Assembly: GCF_963675165.1 (NCBI RefSeq)
Contig: NC_087377.1
Location: forward strand, 12,076,632 to 12,140,631
Direction of reading: 5' to 3'
Length of the DNA stretch: 64,000 bases
Origin: Halichondria panicea
Taxonomy: Eukaryota; Porifera; Demospongiae; Suberitida; Halichondriidae
Positions 1 through 10,689 of the stretch are shown here, piece by piece. Position numbers and translations under genes: made by a program. Each line of letters begins with the position of its first letter. Position 1 is the first letter of the stretch. The notes under the pieces are model-generated. The model was not told the origin of the DNA. It worked only from the letters and a program-made list of their open reading frames with translations, and ran no database searches.

Positions 1-1337
1 GTGTCTCTAATGTCCTAACTTTGTGAGCTGCTGCTTAGCAATCAAATTGCTCAAGCAAAGGCTTGGCTGCACCGTGGGGATCGAAAAGGGTCATCACTTT
101 AGTTTGAATTTGTGGTTAGCTCAACCCACCAACTTAGCTTGATTTGATCGCCGCCCCCCCCCCCCCCCCCAATGAAGACTTGGCTTAGAAAATGGGCGTG
201 GGTCAATGGTTGTGCACACACGTACACACACTAACCAGTCGATTATGCCTTGCTGCTGCCTCGATGGAAGTATGTGTGGCCTTTAAAAGCTGTAGCTGGT
301 CTAAACTTTCAATTTGATCGATAAAGGGATACAGTAGGACACACAAAAGATGAGTGTCTGGAAAAAGTATAACGTAGCATATCTTTAAAGGTGGTGTAGA
401 TATAGGAGCAGTAGCTACAGACAATGGCTGAACAGGCTATAGGAGAATAATCACCAAGAAAGAAAAAAAGAGTACAAAGTCATATATACATGTAGCTAGT
501 GCTTCCATAGCCAATCCAGTTTCAAGTGTCAGCTCAGCAAAACTTCAAAGGATAATCGCATTCATGACACTCTCCAATCTACCACACAATCCAATATCAA
601 CATTAAAGTTGATATTTACAACAATTTAACGGTAAAGGGATAAAGAGGAGAGGGATCGGAAGTAGCGTCACGTGACATTTTACATTGGTACAAAAAGCTT
701 TGCGCAATACGCGGGAAACAATGTTTCATGAATTATGACCACTGAAGACATTCAGAGCCCCCCTAAAACATCATTATCATGTCCCCTAATAGCCCGGGTA
801 AGCATCATAATTATGGACATTGTGTACAAAACGTTCTTTAATTTGTCATCTTTACTTAAAAGTTCTATACACAAAAGTAGAAAAACCAAATAGAAGGCTA
901 ATACAAAGGTCGCCCTTACGAACTAAAGTATATAATTTTGCAAGTACGAAACACAGTAATAACAATTCATAATGACAGAGCATTAAAAATATTAATAATA
1001 ACGTTACAACATCTGAAAAAAGGAGAGGCCGATTTCTTAAGACGACTTTTAAGGAGAATGACATAATACTAGAACTTCATAAAAAGGAACTACACTTACA
1101 AAGAAAGAGAACAAGTGACCACGTGAACAGTGGACAAAAAAGTGGTTGACTGTTTGTGTACCTTAGCTGAGGGGAAGGACGGGGGGGTGACACTATTTGA
1201 GAACTACCCCTCAAAATTCGGTGGCACAGAAGGACTTTTTGTTTCTTTCGTCTCAGAGAAAGGTGCTCCCATCCCAACAATTGATTGTGGGCCATCTCTT
1301 TGATACTATACTCTTGCAGCAAATTTTTGCACAGATT
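1..1337. other. Intergenic, repeat remnants
   Basis: No gene is supported here. The open frames are short and show no family motifs. A run of 17 C lies at 154-170. Positions about 518-660 are one copy of a dispersed repeat whose sister is at about 4797-4985 (shared words include GGATAATCGCATTCATGA). The rest is AT-rich sequence without a recognisable signal. Confidence 0.6.
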
Positions 1338-1817
1338 CTAGTCGTTTGACCTGGATCTCATAGCAAGGGTCCCACAGAGTGGAACAGTATAGTCCAGAAT
1401 AGGGAATACTAATGATTTGTATACAGCTGATTTAAAGCATGCAGTGGGAGATGCCTTGTGGAACAGCCTATGGAGGAGTCTCGGCTGACTCTTCGCTTTG
1501 AGACAGACATTGTGGATGTGGACTGAAAAAGACAGGTCCTTGGAGAGTGTAACTCCCAGATATAACACAGATTGTATTATTATAATATAAGTGCCATTTG
1601 CAGATAGTTGAATTGATGGAGATTCTTTTCGACGGGTGACAACCAGGAGCTTGGTCTTACTGGCATTAAGTTCTAGACCAGCTGTAGAGAATGTTTCTAT
1701 TATAGCTAGGACTGTACTTAGCATACTCAGAACCACACAGTCATTATAGAAGAGGAGCTTATAATTAATGGAAACAGAGGTCATCTGATGGCTTGATGAA
1801 TGGATCCTTATCATCAA
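1338..1817 (-). pseudogene. Non-LTR retrotransposon reverse transcriptase fragment
   Basis: This 159-codon open frame resembles the C-terminal (end of palm plus thumb) part of LINE-type reverse transcriptases. The features seen are a degenerate catalytic box (FYNDCVVL where F/YADD is expected), then ELNASKTKLLVV, then YLGVTLSKDLSF, then a basic stretch and the typical VYKSLVFPILDY. The N-terminal RT half, endonuclease and 3' tail are absent, and the second catalytic position is Asn instead of Ala-Asp, so it should be inactive. It is most like jockey/CR1-type elements, but the clade cannot be fixed from this piece. Confidence 0.75.
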
Positions 1818-2166
1818 TTAAGGAACTTGAAGAAGCCAGAAAATAGATCTCTTCTATACAAATGTAGAGGTTTATTGCATTTCCTGTTAATGAATAATTA
1901 AAAATGGGGTGGATCTCCAATGATGTCAGAGTTCGCAAGGGCTACTAGGCAATGTAGGAGTGAGGCTAAATTAGTCTCGAGGCCAGACTCCTCCTTAGGC
2001 TCCTTAGGCTAAATACAGGAGTATTCCAATGATATAACATAGCCTGAAAACATTTAAACCTAGTTCTCCATACTCTGAATGGGTACATGCATGTAGTATT
2101 AATTGTAATGTGTGTGTTCTCACTGATGTACTGGTGCACGCAGTGCATACTGTTTTGTATTAAGAA

Positions 2167-2410
2167 AGGAGGAAATAAATCAACTTTTTCTCGTGAATGT
2201 CTTTCCCCCTCATAGGCCAAGGAATACACTTAAAGTGTTTACAGCAGAGTCTAACAACACCTATAGTTGAAGTGTTCTTAGAGAAACCTTATCACTGAAG
2301 ATAAGCTAACCCAACTACCACAAACAGACAATCCTTCTTCTTATAATAACTATCCCTGAAAAGTGACAACAACTGTTACAGGCATCATGCACTAGCAAAC
2401 AACGTGTGTG
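2167..2410. repeat. Dispersed repeat copy, shared with 10.7 and 55.1 kb
   Basis: This segment shares long words with about 10730-10910 and 55100-55300, and more weakly with 47180-47260: an AACCTTATCACT block, a run on ACTACCACAAACAGACAAT, then ATAATAACTATCC and TGACAACAACT. No open frame or terminal structure was recognised. The family is non-coding and unnamed. Confidence 0.55.
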
Positions 2411-2655
2411 TACAGTAACAGTTACACATGCATGCATGCATTTATAAACAACCAGACTACTTCACTTCATAGTCAAACGTAACATGTCATATACTAACTG
2501 CATTTGTAACAGGAACCAACATGTATTTGCCCACCTATAGAGATACATGCTACAGTACCAATTTATAATAGTATTATTATAAATTGCTCAATAACAACAA
2601 TCATTATATTGACAGTTGGCATTGTGTCAAGTGTGTTTTGCAAATAAGTGCACTA

Positions 2656-3028
2656 CAGTGGTACTAAAGAGAGTAGAACTTTTGATTTTTTACGTTTTTG
2701 TGAATATCTTCTAAACAAAATGTGATTGGATCGATTTGAGTGCAGGTACTGAAAGTTTAACTATTGGCGCTTCCATTGGACCACCACCTGTTACATCATA
2801 GGACATCATCATTCCAAAATGGCTGCTAGAATAATTATGTGTACATTGAAAATATGAAAATATGTTAGGCATGTTATATGTTTGAGTAAAGATCTGAAAT
2901 TTGTTGTGCAAGTACATCATTACCTTTCAGTGCCTATACACTCAAATTGATCCAATCACATTTAGTTTAGAAGATATTCACAAAAACGTAAAAAATCAAA
3001 AGTTCTACTCTCTTTGGTTGTTGCACTG
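2656..3028. mobile_element. MITE with long inverted repeats, TA target
   Basis: The two ends are inverted copies of about 95 bp. The left arm reads CAGTGGTAC then AAAGAGAGTAGAACTTTTG, and the right arm is its complement ending at 3028. TA dinucleotides flank both ends (2654-2655 and 3029-3030), as for Tc1/mariner-type insertion. The centre is about 150 bp with no transposase coding. It is therefore a non-autonomous element of 373 bp. Confidence 0.75.
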
Positions 3029-3702
3029 TAGATAGAAAGTTTCATTGAAGGTTTCTAGCCCCTCTGACAGTATTGTGATAGTTACCCTTAGCCTGCTATG
3101 TTAACAAAAGACCCACAGCCTGCAACAGTGTGGATGACAATCGTTAATTGAACAGAATGAAAGCTGACAAGAGCTAGCTATAGCTCTGTGTATGACTTTT
3201 AATACTTTGTCAGGATTATTTTCTCTGGTATTATAGGAAATCTACTACACCACTAATTTACCATAATTGGGCAAGGAAGGCCAATTAAAAACCAAGAGTG
3301 TGGCTTCTGCACATAACTAATTGACCATTTGGGCAAGGCCTAATTATGAGTGTGGTGGCTTCACAGAGGAGGTATGACATGCAGGAGTAATAGTCTAATT
3401 ATTATATAAGACTTGATTAAACCTATAGGCCCACTGAATGGAATGTAATTACAGCTCTCTATTACTCCTGCTTGTCCTATGTCCTCTGGTGGCTTCACCT
3501 ATTTAATGTTTGCACTCCTGATACAACTAAAAGACCTAGCTACTCTAAAGACAAGATACAAGTTTCTTAATCAAAACTATACCAGCACACTAACTTCAGC
3601 CTGACACTTTTTCTTAAAGAGGAATGGGGAAAACTTACAACTCGATTGCTATGTAGATAGGAACGGACGCACTATTATAGTACATTTAATTTGTACAACT
3701 AT

Positions 3703-4200
3703 CATGAAAGCATCGCGGGTGCTGATATCTGTGCCAAAGCTTTACGGCATGAAGCTACTAGTTATACATACACATAATTATCACATTTGATGCAGTGAAT
3801 GGCGCAAACTGAGTAGGAATTAATCGAATGATTGTTGCTAAGTGGGATACCTCGAAGTTTAAATGTTAAAGTCCATAATTAATGGCTGCTGCTCTCATGA
3901 AATGGTGCAACTTTTTGCAGCTCTTTTCTCACTTTTGTCTATAGCTACACCAATAGCTATATGTATAGCGTTCTAGTGCAAAACTAACTATAGTATATAA
4001 GTAGAGTAGCAACACTTTGATCTATGGAGAAGTTTTGCTATGCAGTATTCTGAAAAGGCTGCAATGGCATTATAATTCAAGAATAAAGCAAATCTATATA
4101 CAAATTGAAATCCAAGAAAACGTGAGGTACTTAGGTGTACTTCTTAATTTTCACTGCACTTGATTGACTATTGACAGACACACAAACACAGTCCAGCGGA
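3703..4200 (+). repeat. Dispersed repeat family, copy 1
   Basis: This is similar in order and wording to 35628-36290, and to a fragment at 48715-48865. Shared blocks include GGTGCTGAT, CCATAATTAATGG, TAGCGTTCTAGTGCA, GTAGAGTAGCAACACT, AAAAGGCTGCAATGGCAT and a tail of CACA-type microsatellite. No coding potential or terminal inverted repeats were seen. A SINE-like or degenerate element is possible. Confidence 0.6.
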
Positions 4201-4796
4201 TAACATACGTATTGCTGCATGTTGTGGGCATACGCACCGACACATAATTATTGCAATGAATCAAGCATTAATCTAAACAGACTCACTTGTTGGGCTGGCT
4301 GGAAAAGTGGCTGCTTTGGCTGCTTATTTCCTGATGGCATCAACACCCACAGAGGCGTAGGTGACCTGATGTTGGTCCACTGTGGCAGTTGTGTTGCCTT
4401 TTGTGCGGGACTGGCTGCAGGTAAGGGAAATATAGATACCAGCATGCTAATTTGGTGGGTTGGGCTCAGATGCAAACAAACTGCCAGGTGTGCAATGCTT
4501 TTAATTGTCATAGAGAGTGTGCATGTGGTTCAAATTTTAAGCTTCAATTGTATTGTCTTGGGTTTGTGTTACGATCATAATTATATTTATTAAACAGGAA
4601 ATACAATGAACTAAGACACGATGGAAGTATGTGAGACTATTTGTAAGTGCTTGTGTCCACTTGTAAAGTGCCTGTGTACACAAATGGCTTGCTGCTTCCT
4701 CTTCAAAAATATTCTATGGCTACCAAGATAGTCCAGAGGGTCTACCAATGGATACTACTCAGTCCTACATGCTGTATAGCTGGTTTTAAACCTTTT

Positions 4797-4985
4797 TTCA
4801 AGTGTCCTAATTGAACAGCTCAGCAGAACTTCGAAGGATAATCGCATTCATGATACTATCCAATCTACCACAGAATGCAACATTCACAAGTTGATAGCAC
4901 GCTCCCTCCCAGCTTGTTGTTGTATAATTTACAACAATTTGACCAGAAAAGGGATAACCACAGAGCTGGATCGAGCAGACACGTG
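4797..4985. repeat. Dispersed repeat copy (sister at 518-660)
   Basis: It is collinear with 518-660, including GATAATCGCATTCATGA, CCAATCTACCACA and TTTACAACAATTTGACC. The flanks also match weakly (GATGGAAGTATGTG at about 4620 and 263). It has no coding potential and no recognised family. Confidence 0.55.
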
Positions 4986-5140
4986 TACAGTGTGCAGTGC
5001 CAATTAAGGCAGAGTGGTGCTAAGGCTCCCGGGAACTAGCACTTGCACTGCACTAGCTCTAGCTAGCTTGAGACTCTCTTATCAAGTGCCTTGACTTTGT
5101 AGTATAGCTACAGACTGTAGTATGTCATCTACGTATTATT

Positions 5141-5299
5141 TAGAACACACCTAGCCAAGATTAAGTGTTTTAATCTGCGTGCCGAGGATGGCCTCAAGGT
5201 TAATGTAGTGCTCGAGGCGCAGCCGAGTGCATTACGTAACCGAGAGGCCATCCGAGTGCACCAGCATTAAAACACGTGACTTGGCTAGGTGTGTTTTAA
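5141..5299. mobile_element. Short inverted-repeat element (MITE-like)
   Basis: The left arm, from AACACACCTAGCCAAG through GTGTTTTAAT to GGATGGCCTC, reappears as its complement from GAGGCCATCC to CTTGGCTAGGTGTGTT at 5299. The arms are about 60 bp around a small centre rich in GAGTGCA/TGCACTC. The target duplication is not clear and it contains no gene. Confidence 0.6.
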
Positions 5300-6024
5300 A
5301 GGATTTAGTGCTGTCACGTGAGCTCTAGCCTCGTGGCAGCTAGATCTAGCTACATTTTAAATCAGTTGCTGGTGGCTAGCTAGCTAGCTAGACGTAATAG
5401 CAAGTTTTAGTAGGTTTGCAGATCCAGTAACTGATGCAAAGGAGAAGGAGATACGATCTAAAGCTATCTGGACTGACTGGGCATGTTCTGGACTTATTTC
5501 TCCTGCTGACCAACAGTCCCGATCCCACTACTGGATATGCCTCCAGCTAATCTGGCTTACTGGATGGGAAACTTTGTGCGCAAACTATATGGCAATGAGT
5601 ATCTGGTTTGCTCTTTTGGAAAGCTATGATATTCGAAGCACCTTTGATGAAACGATTATATGGATCTGGCTTAGGTACAGGTATGTACATCTTCGAAGCA
5701 AGCTGAGCCTATTTCTCCAGACGAAAAAGCGATGCTATGGTCAAGTCAGCAATTCGGTACACATGAAACAAGTCGAAACAATAACATTCAACTTTCTAAT
5801 ACTTTTCAGCTTTGCTTGTGTACATATTCAATCTGCTTGTATTATTATTATAATTATGATGACATTCAGATTCAATCTGCTTATATTATGATTGTTTGAT
5901 AAAAAGTGTGCATTAACAAACCAACTTAAAGCACACTTAAGTGTGGATTAAGTTATTTAATCCATGGTCACCTGACTACTTTCAGATAAGCTGATTGGCT
6001 GGAGATCATGTGATCAGCACTAAA

Positions 6025-6724
6025 TAATAGTTAGACACTGTTTTGGAGGTGTCTATGGGATTTAGAAGCCCAAAGGCACTGATTTAGTATCCCGAGCATA
6101 ACGAGGGTACTAAAGTGGCTGAGGGCTTCTAAATCACACGGACACCGACAAAACAGTGTCTAACTCATTTAGATACTAGTGCACATGCGCAAACCGCTTG
6201 ACTACAATACAATTATTTGACAACGGAATACTAGGTATACTAAGTAAATTTACAGGTACAGTAGAACCTCGATTATCCGGCCCTCCATTATCCGGAACCT
6301 TGATTATCCGGCTTGGCAGTTTTCTTGTTATCAGATCAGAAAATAGGCGTGTCCCTCAAACGCGCATGCGTGTTGCAGCTGTTACCATGGAGACATGCCT
6401 GCTTATCTTCTCCGCATGCGCATACAACCATGTGGCACTGCTGTTTATCAATAAAGTGGGTGGATCAAGGTGTATTCGATTATCCGGCATATTCACTTAT
6501 CCGGCCTGCTTCTGGAACCAAGGTGTCTGGATAATCGAGGTTCTACTGTATACTAAGTCCCATAGTATACCTGCTTCCCGTGTACTTCCCATGTACTTTC
6601 CATGTAGATCTTATCCACTTATAATCTTGTACCAAACATGTCTGGGGAAATATCAGAGGGAATTATCATAGTTATCCCCTTTGGGCTTCTAAATCCCATA
6701 GACACCTCCAAAACAGTGTATAAC
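6025..6724. mobile_element. Inverted-repeat element interrupted by a pogo-type MITE
   Basis: The left end (AATAATAGTTAGACACTGTT, GGAGGTGTCTATGGG, TTTAGAAGCCCAAAGG) is matched at about 6674-6724 by its complement. A second, more diverged complement at 6105-6166 shows that the left part also folds on itself. The pogo-type MITE at 6257-6551 lies inside, so it inserted later. Nothing inside is coding. Confidence 0.6.
6257..6551. mobile_element. Pogo/Tigger-type MITE, copy 1
   Basis: The ends are CAGTAGAACCTCGATTATCC on the left and the inverted TCGAGGTTCTACTG on the right, the classic pogo/Tigger terminus, next to TA. The interior has a second inverted set of TTATCCGG motifs and GCGCATGCG palindromes. 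Near-identical copies lie at 20584-20876 (opposite orientation) and 40765-41044. It encodes no transposase and must have been moved in trans. Confidence 0.85.
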
Positions 6725-6906
6725 TATTATGTAGGCCTAATGGAAGTGTTATACTGCATGGTAGTTAATATTCTTGGCATTCCATATTATAGTGTTAATA
6801 GATAGAGTCATGTAGCTAGTTTGATGTTATATGTGCAACGACAGGGGCCTATGTTGTGCTTTAGAGGAATAATGTGGGAATAATAGGCGATTTGTGAAAG
6901 TATATA

Positions 6907-7300
6907 CCGTATATCTTCTAATTTATCAGACAGCAAAAAATAAGAAAATTGTCCAGGTATAATTGGAACAGATTTTTATAGAGCATGCGAAGTGTCCGGA
7001 ATAATTAGAACAAGCAAGCAGCTGCATGCGAGCTAGCTAAGTTTAATAGACCAGTGTGCGACTGAATAGTTGCACTATAGCTATCTAAAACTAGCTACTC
7101 AAAGTTATCTAACTGCACCACTCTAAGTCTTACTTGCCGTCTATGAATGTCAACTCAACTTTTCAAGGTATTGTCCACTTTTCAAGGTATTGTCCGGATA
7201 TTTGTAATAATTATTATTAATTAATTATTAGAACAACAAAAATTTCCCAAAAGAGTGTCCGGGGTAATTAAAAGTGTCCGATCAATTAGAAGATATACGG
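6907..7300. mobile_element. MITE with CCGTATATCTTCTAATT ends
   Basis: The left end CCGTATATCTTCTAATT and right end AATTAGAAGATATACGG are exact inverted copies. They are flanked by TA at 6905-6906 and 7301-7302, as for mariner-like insertion. Internal subterminal GTGTCCGG and TGTCCGGA motifs are also inverted. The 394-bp interior carries no open frame of note. Confidence 0.75.
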
Positions 7301-7451
7301 TAATAGGCAATTTGTAATAGGCTTGTTAACTTGAGCATAAAAGAATAGCAATATCTCGAGCATAATCTACCAACCCCTACAGTCTCCACACTCTCGTGCT
7401 GTAAAGGAATAAATCTATACTAGGTAGATCTAGCTAGATCTATATCAAAGC

Positions 7452-7747
7452 TAGACTCGCAAACCATCACTGTTGCAGGCGAACAGTAGACTGGTCAAAC
7501 TCCGTGTTGAGACTCGTGTAACGTTTGCCACGATATTTGTGGCAACTAACCGCATGTGGTTACCACAAGATCAATGATAGTGACGTTTCGCTATAGAAAA
7601 TTCTACGTATCACATGCAGTATACTGACGTCACGAAAACCGCAGCCACTTAAAATACTTTCTGATATGCTGACTGTGCAACACGAGTCTCAACACGGAGT
7701 TTGACCAGTCTACTGTTCGCCTGCAACAGTGACGGCTTGCAAGTCTA
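7452..7747. mobile_element. MITE with ~68-bp inverted repeats and 9-bp target duplication
   Basis: The left arm starts TAGACTCGCAAACC and continues through CACTGTTGCAGGCGAACAG and GAGACTCGTGT. The right arm is its complement, with about three mismatches over 68 bp. The flanks carry an exact 9-bp direct repeat, TATCAAAGC, at 7443-7451 and 7748-7756. A 9-bp duplication fits Mutator-like elements, but other superfamilies cannot be excluded. It is non-coding. Confidence 0.85.
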
Positions 7748-7944
7748 TATCAAAGCTGTGTTGGTCGATAAAATAATTATAGTGCCAAGGTACATAATTA
7801 TACAGGCTACAAACAAAATACAAATGATTAATGCATGCAGTGATGCTCTTAAAGTAGCTTAGCTTACCTTGTTAGTCAAAAACAAGCCTTCTCTTTGCCA
7901 CACACGGAACCCTCAATGGCCATATATGGAGCGACTGGGGCTTA

Positions 7945-10300
7945 CTCAGTGGTATCGCCACTGCACAACTTCCTGTAAAATTAATTACAATGGGCGGAGT
8001 TCATAAATTTGCAATGCCAAAGAACGCTTTCGCTGCCCATGTTTGCTGATGTTCTACAGGAGTTTGGGCCACAGATGAGACTGAGAAGTAATGGTAAGCT
8101 AATAAAGGAGTATTATATAATGTATAACTGAAGTCAAAACAAGAAACCAACTATCCTGCGAGTAATAATGTGCTATAGTATTAGGCCAACATTTGAAGAT
8201 TCATTTATCAACTTTGGTTGGCCCTGGTAGCACTTTGAAAGTTGATACATCGCTGAAATTTGTTTTATGTGTTGTCTAGTATCTTAAGTACAGACTGTAT
8301 AAGTTTTGAAGCATAATCCCAGGGAAGCTGGAAATGGCCCCAATGTGAATGACATGTAGTATTCATTAAACATAGCTGACATACATTAATATACAAACAC
8401 ATCTTCATTATCATTGTCTGGTCCAAACACTTCGTTCATGATTTCGTTTGTTTCTTCATCTTCCTCACAGTCTGTCTCAACATAGTCATCTTCAGAATTA
8501 GAATGGCACTGCTCTGATAATACAAGATCGTGTACATCATCCTCTTCAAGTAGGTGATTACTCTGTGTATTCATACAGTTTACACACTTACAGCCAGGCC
8601 CACACCTTCTTTCCTGTTTGAAACATTTGCATCGTTTGTTTGTGCAACCAGTCTTGCACTTGCACCCGGATAATACATATTCCACTCTTTCCTTTGACTT
8701 TGTCAGGTTTTCTGGAGAATCCCATTGAATCCCCAGTTCTCCATTTTCTCGCTTCCATCCATGTGTAGTGAGAGCTGAAATAGGAATTAACAAGGTGAGC
8801 ACATGCATAAGTATCAGGGTATAATGTGTGTACCTGGAAGGTCCATGTCATTTTGTGTTGCACTGTTCCACATTTGAAGTACCCATAAGCATCTCTTCCA
8901 GTGTAACGCCAGAGCTTCGGTATATAGATGGTAAATTATGGCTTTCTGTATCTGCCCTTAGCCAGATAGTCTTTCTGATTACTTGTAACCATTCTTCATG
9001 GTGTTTAAGTGGGTTAACAATACCAATTGATTGGTACAGAGCAATTGGTGTAGGGTGTTCGAATGCCGATGTGTGTTTCTTAAAATATGCACAACCCACT
9101 AGACGTAAGAATGACAATAGTGCTGAGGAGGTCTCAAGAATTCCCATGCTGAAATGCATATAACATGAAAGGCAAAGTATGCTTTCTCTAGATAAGTCAG
9201 AGGGGTAATTGATGACTTCCCTCAAGTAGGCGTTCACTACATCTGGTGACGTACAGTGTCTGTTAAAGTGTTGTCCTTTATGTGGTTTAATTTTACAGGA
9301 CTCGCATGGTAGTCTATGAGGAGGATGCAAGGTAGTGTACAATGTGTTGTAGTGATCACGGCAGAGACCAACAGCCACCTGGTCATCCTCAACTGTAAAA
9401 CATGCTACTTTTTGTTGCAGCACTTCCTCAATCTCTTCAACTGAGGCAAGTTTTGTGGTTTTACAAAGTTTTTCGTTGCAAATATGTATACTACATTTCA
9501 ACGTCTCCTTGACAATTTTTGGTTTCCATCTCGGTTGAAAGTTGGGATTATTACTTATGCTACGTTTTATTTGCTTTGAGCAACTGTAACAAATACAAGC
9601 ACTTTTGTCTATAGACACACTTTCCACTTTTAACAGTAATGAATATTCATTCTCACTCAACTTTTGGACGTGTGTATATTTCTTTACTGTTTCCATACAG
9701 AGACGACAGGGTCCACAAGAACCTTCGTGGAACGCATTGAGTCTGGCCATATACACTGCTGATGATTCTGTATACTGTGACAAATTTGATGTGTGATGTA
9801 TGGCTTTTAAACATCATTATTATTCATTGCTCATTCTTGTGTGTGTTTACAATTGTGTGTACATAGTATTTTTATGTCATCTTTGTACATCGATATCTCG
9901 GAAAATATACAACATACATGACTGGAAATTTGCTTAAATAATTGGAAATTTCATACTGTTTCTTTTAGTAGTAATAAGTGTGGGTTACCTTGAGGAAGCT
10001 GGAAATGGTCCCAATTGAAATGACACCAAGTCAATCTTGGCTTCAGACCACACTTTTGCAATTTACAGAGAACTAAATTATCTATCTGCGTGCAATTTTC
10101 TTGTGGTTATTACATGCATGAGCAGCAACTATGATGGTGAAATTCATGTTAATAGGTCAGTGTGTGCATAAGATACAGAGCATAGTATTATGACTTAGTA
10201 TACTGAAATTAGTAAATTTCCCGTAAATTTTTTTTCTGTCAATTGCAGATAAATTTGTGTACTATTGCAGTACTTCCGGTGCAGTGGCGATACCACTGAG
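7945..10300. mobile_element. 2.36-kb element with hairpin terminal repeats carrying a CXC-protein gene
   Basis: The two ends are perfect 22-bp inverted repeats beginning CTCAGTGGTATCGCCACTG. Each repeat is itself a hairpin (CAGTGG, five-base loop, CCACTG). Outside the ends is TTA on both sides (7942-7944, 10301-10303), a probable 3-bp target duplication. Inside lies one minus-strand gene (8386-9750) for a cysteine-rich CXC protein, and two direct copies of GAAGCTGGAAATGG at about 8323 and 9994. No DDE transposase, integrase or reverse transcriptase is visible. The element is either non-autonomous or uses an unrecognised enzyme. Confidence 0.75.
8386..9750 (-). pseudogene. Cysteine-rich CXC (tesmin/TSO1-like) protein gene, frameshifted
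   Basis: Two exons are seen: 9750-8834 and 8774-8386, with a clean 59-nt intron (GTACAC...TTTCAG). The N-terminal part has CGPCRLC and CICYSC zinc-finger-like clusters and further Cys/His pairs (CNEKLC, CESCKIKPHKGQHFNRHC). The second exon encodes a CXC-type cluster, GCKCKTGCTNKRCKCF then CGPGCKCVNC, followed by an acidic tail. The frame breaks near 8922: the downstream half (EALALHWKRC, WVLQMWN) runs in the next frame, consistent with an extra ATAT. The open frame reaches 9783 only through a TTG; the first ATG is at 9750. CXC domains bind zinc and DNA, so a role as the element's DNA-binding protein is inference. Confidence 0.7.
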
Positions 10301-10689
10301 TTAATCCGGAAAATGTCATATATTTGGATGGAGTCTGGTCTCGCTCTATTCCGATTAGCGAGGGTCTATACTGTATTTATTTTGCGTGCACCTCCCCATG
10401 CACTCTCTTTATGCAATAAACGATAATTATTATCACCTCTGAGGCACTTCTCACACGTATAGATCATACGATTTGACACGGGTACATGCAGTCGTCCTAG
10501 GGATTGAGTTGTTGGCCTTAAGTCATGTAGATATTATTCAAAGCTCACATAGGTTTGTGTTGTTCTATTCTCACTCTGAGGATCATTCTCCCCAGCAGCT
10601 GACATAGTGAGGTGAGACAGTCCAGCATTAGATATTGGACCAGGCATTGTCACTGCTCTGTGTGTGTGGAGGGGGAGTACTCGTAATAT
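10301..10689. repeat. Repeat copy shared with 27.4 and 36.8 kb
   Basis: Positions about 10460-10680 match 36730-36950 and part of 27370-27520. The common words are CAGTCGTCCTAGG, GTCATGTAGATATTATTCAA, GAGGATCATTCTCCCCAGCA and GGCATTGTCACTGCTCTG. About 10340-10370 (ATTAGCGAGGGTCTATACTGTA) resembles a pogo-type end without a visible partner. No gene is seen. Confidence 0.5.

Noticed and set aside
4219-4593. 124-codon + strand frame and its 87-codon antisense
   Set aside because: No recognisable motif on either strand, and the upstream part overlaps a repeat.
5574-5891. 105-codon + strand frame
   Set aside because: Low-complexity AT-rich C-terminus and no motif; judged chance.
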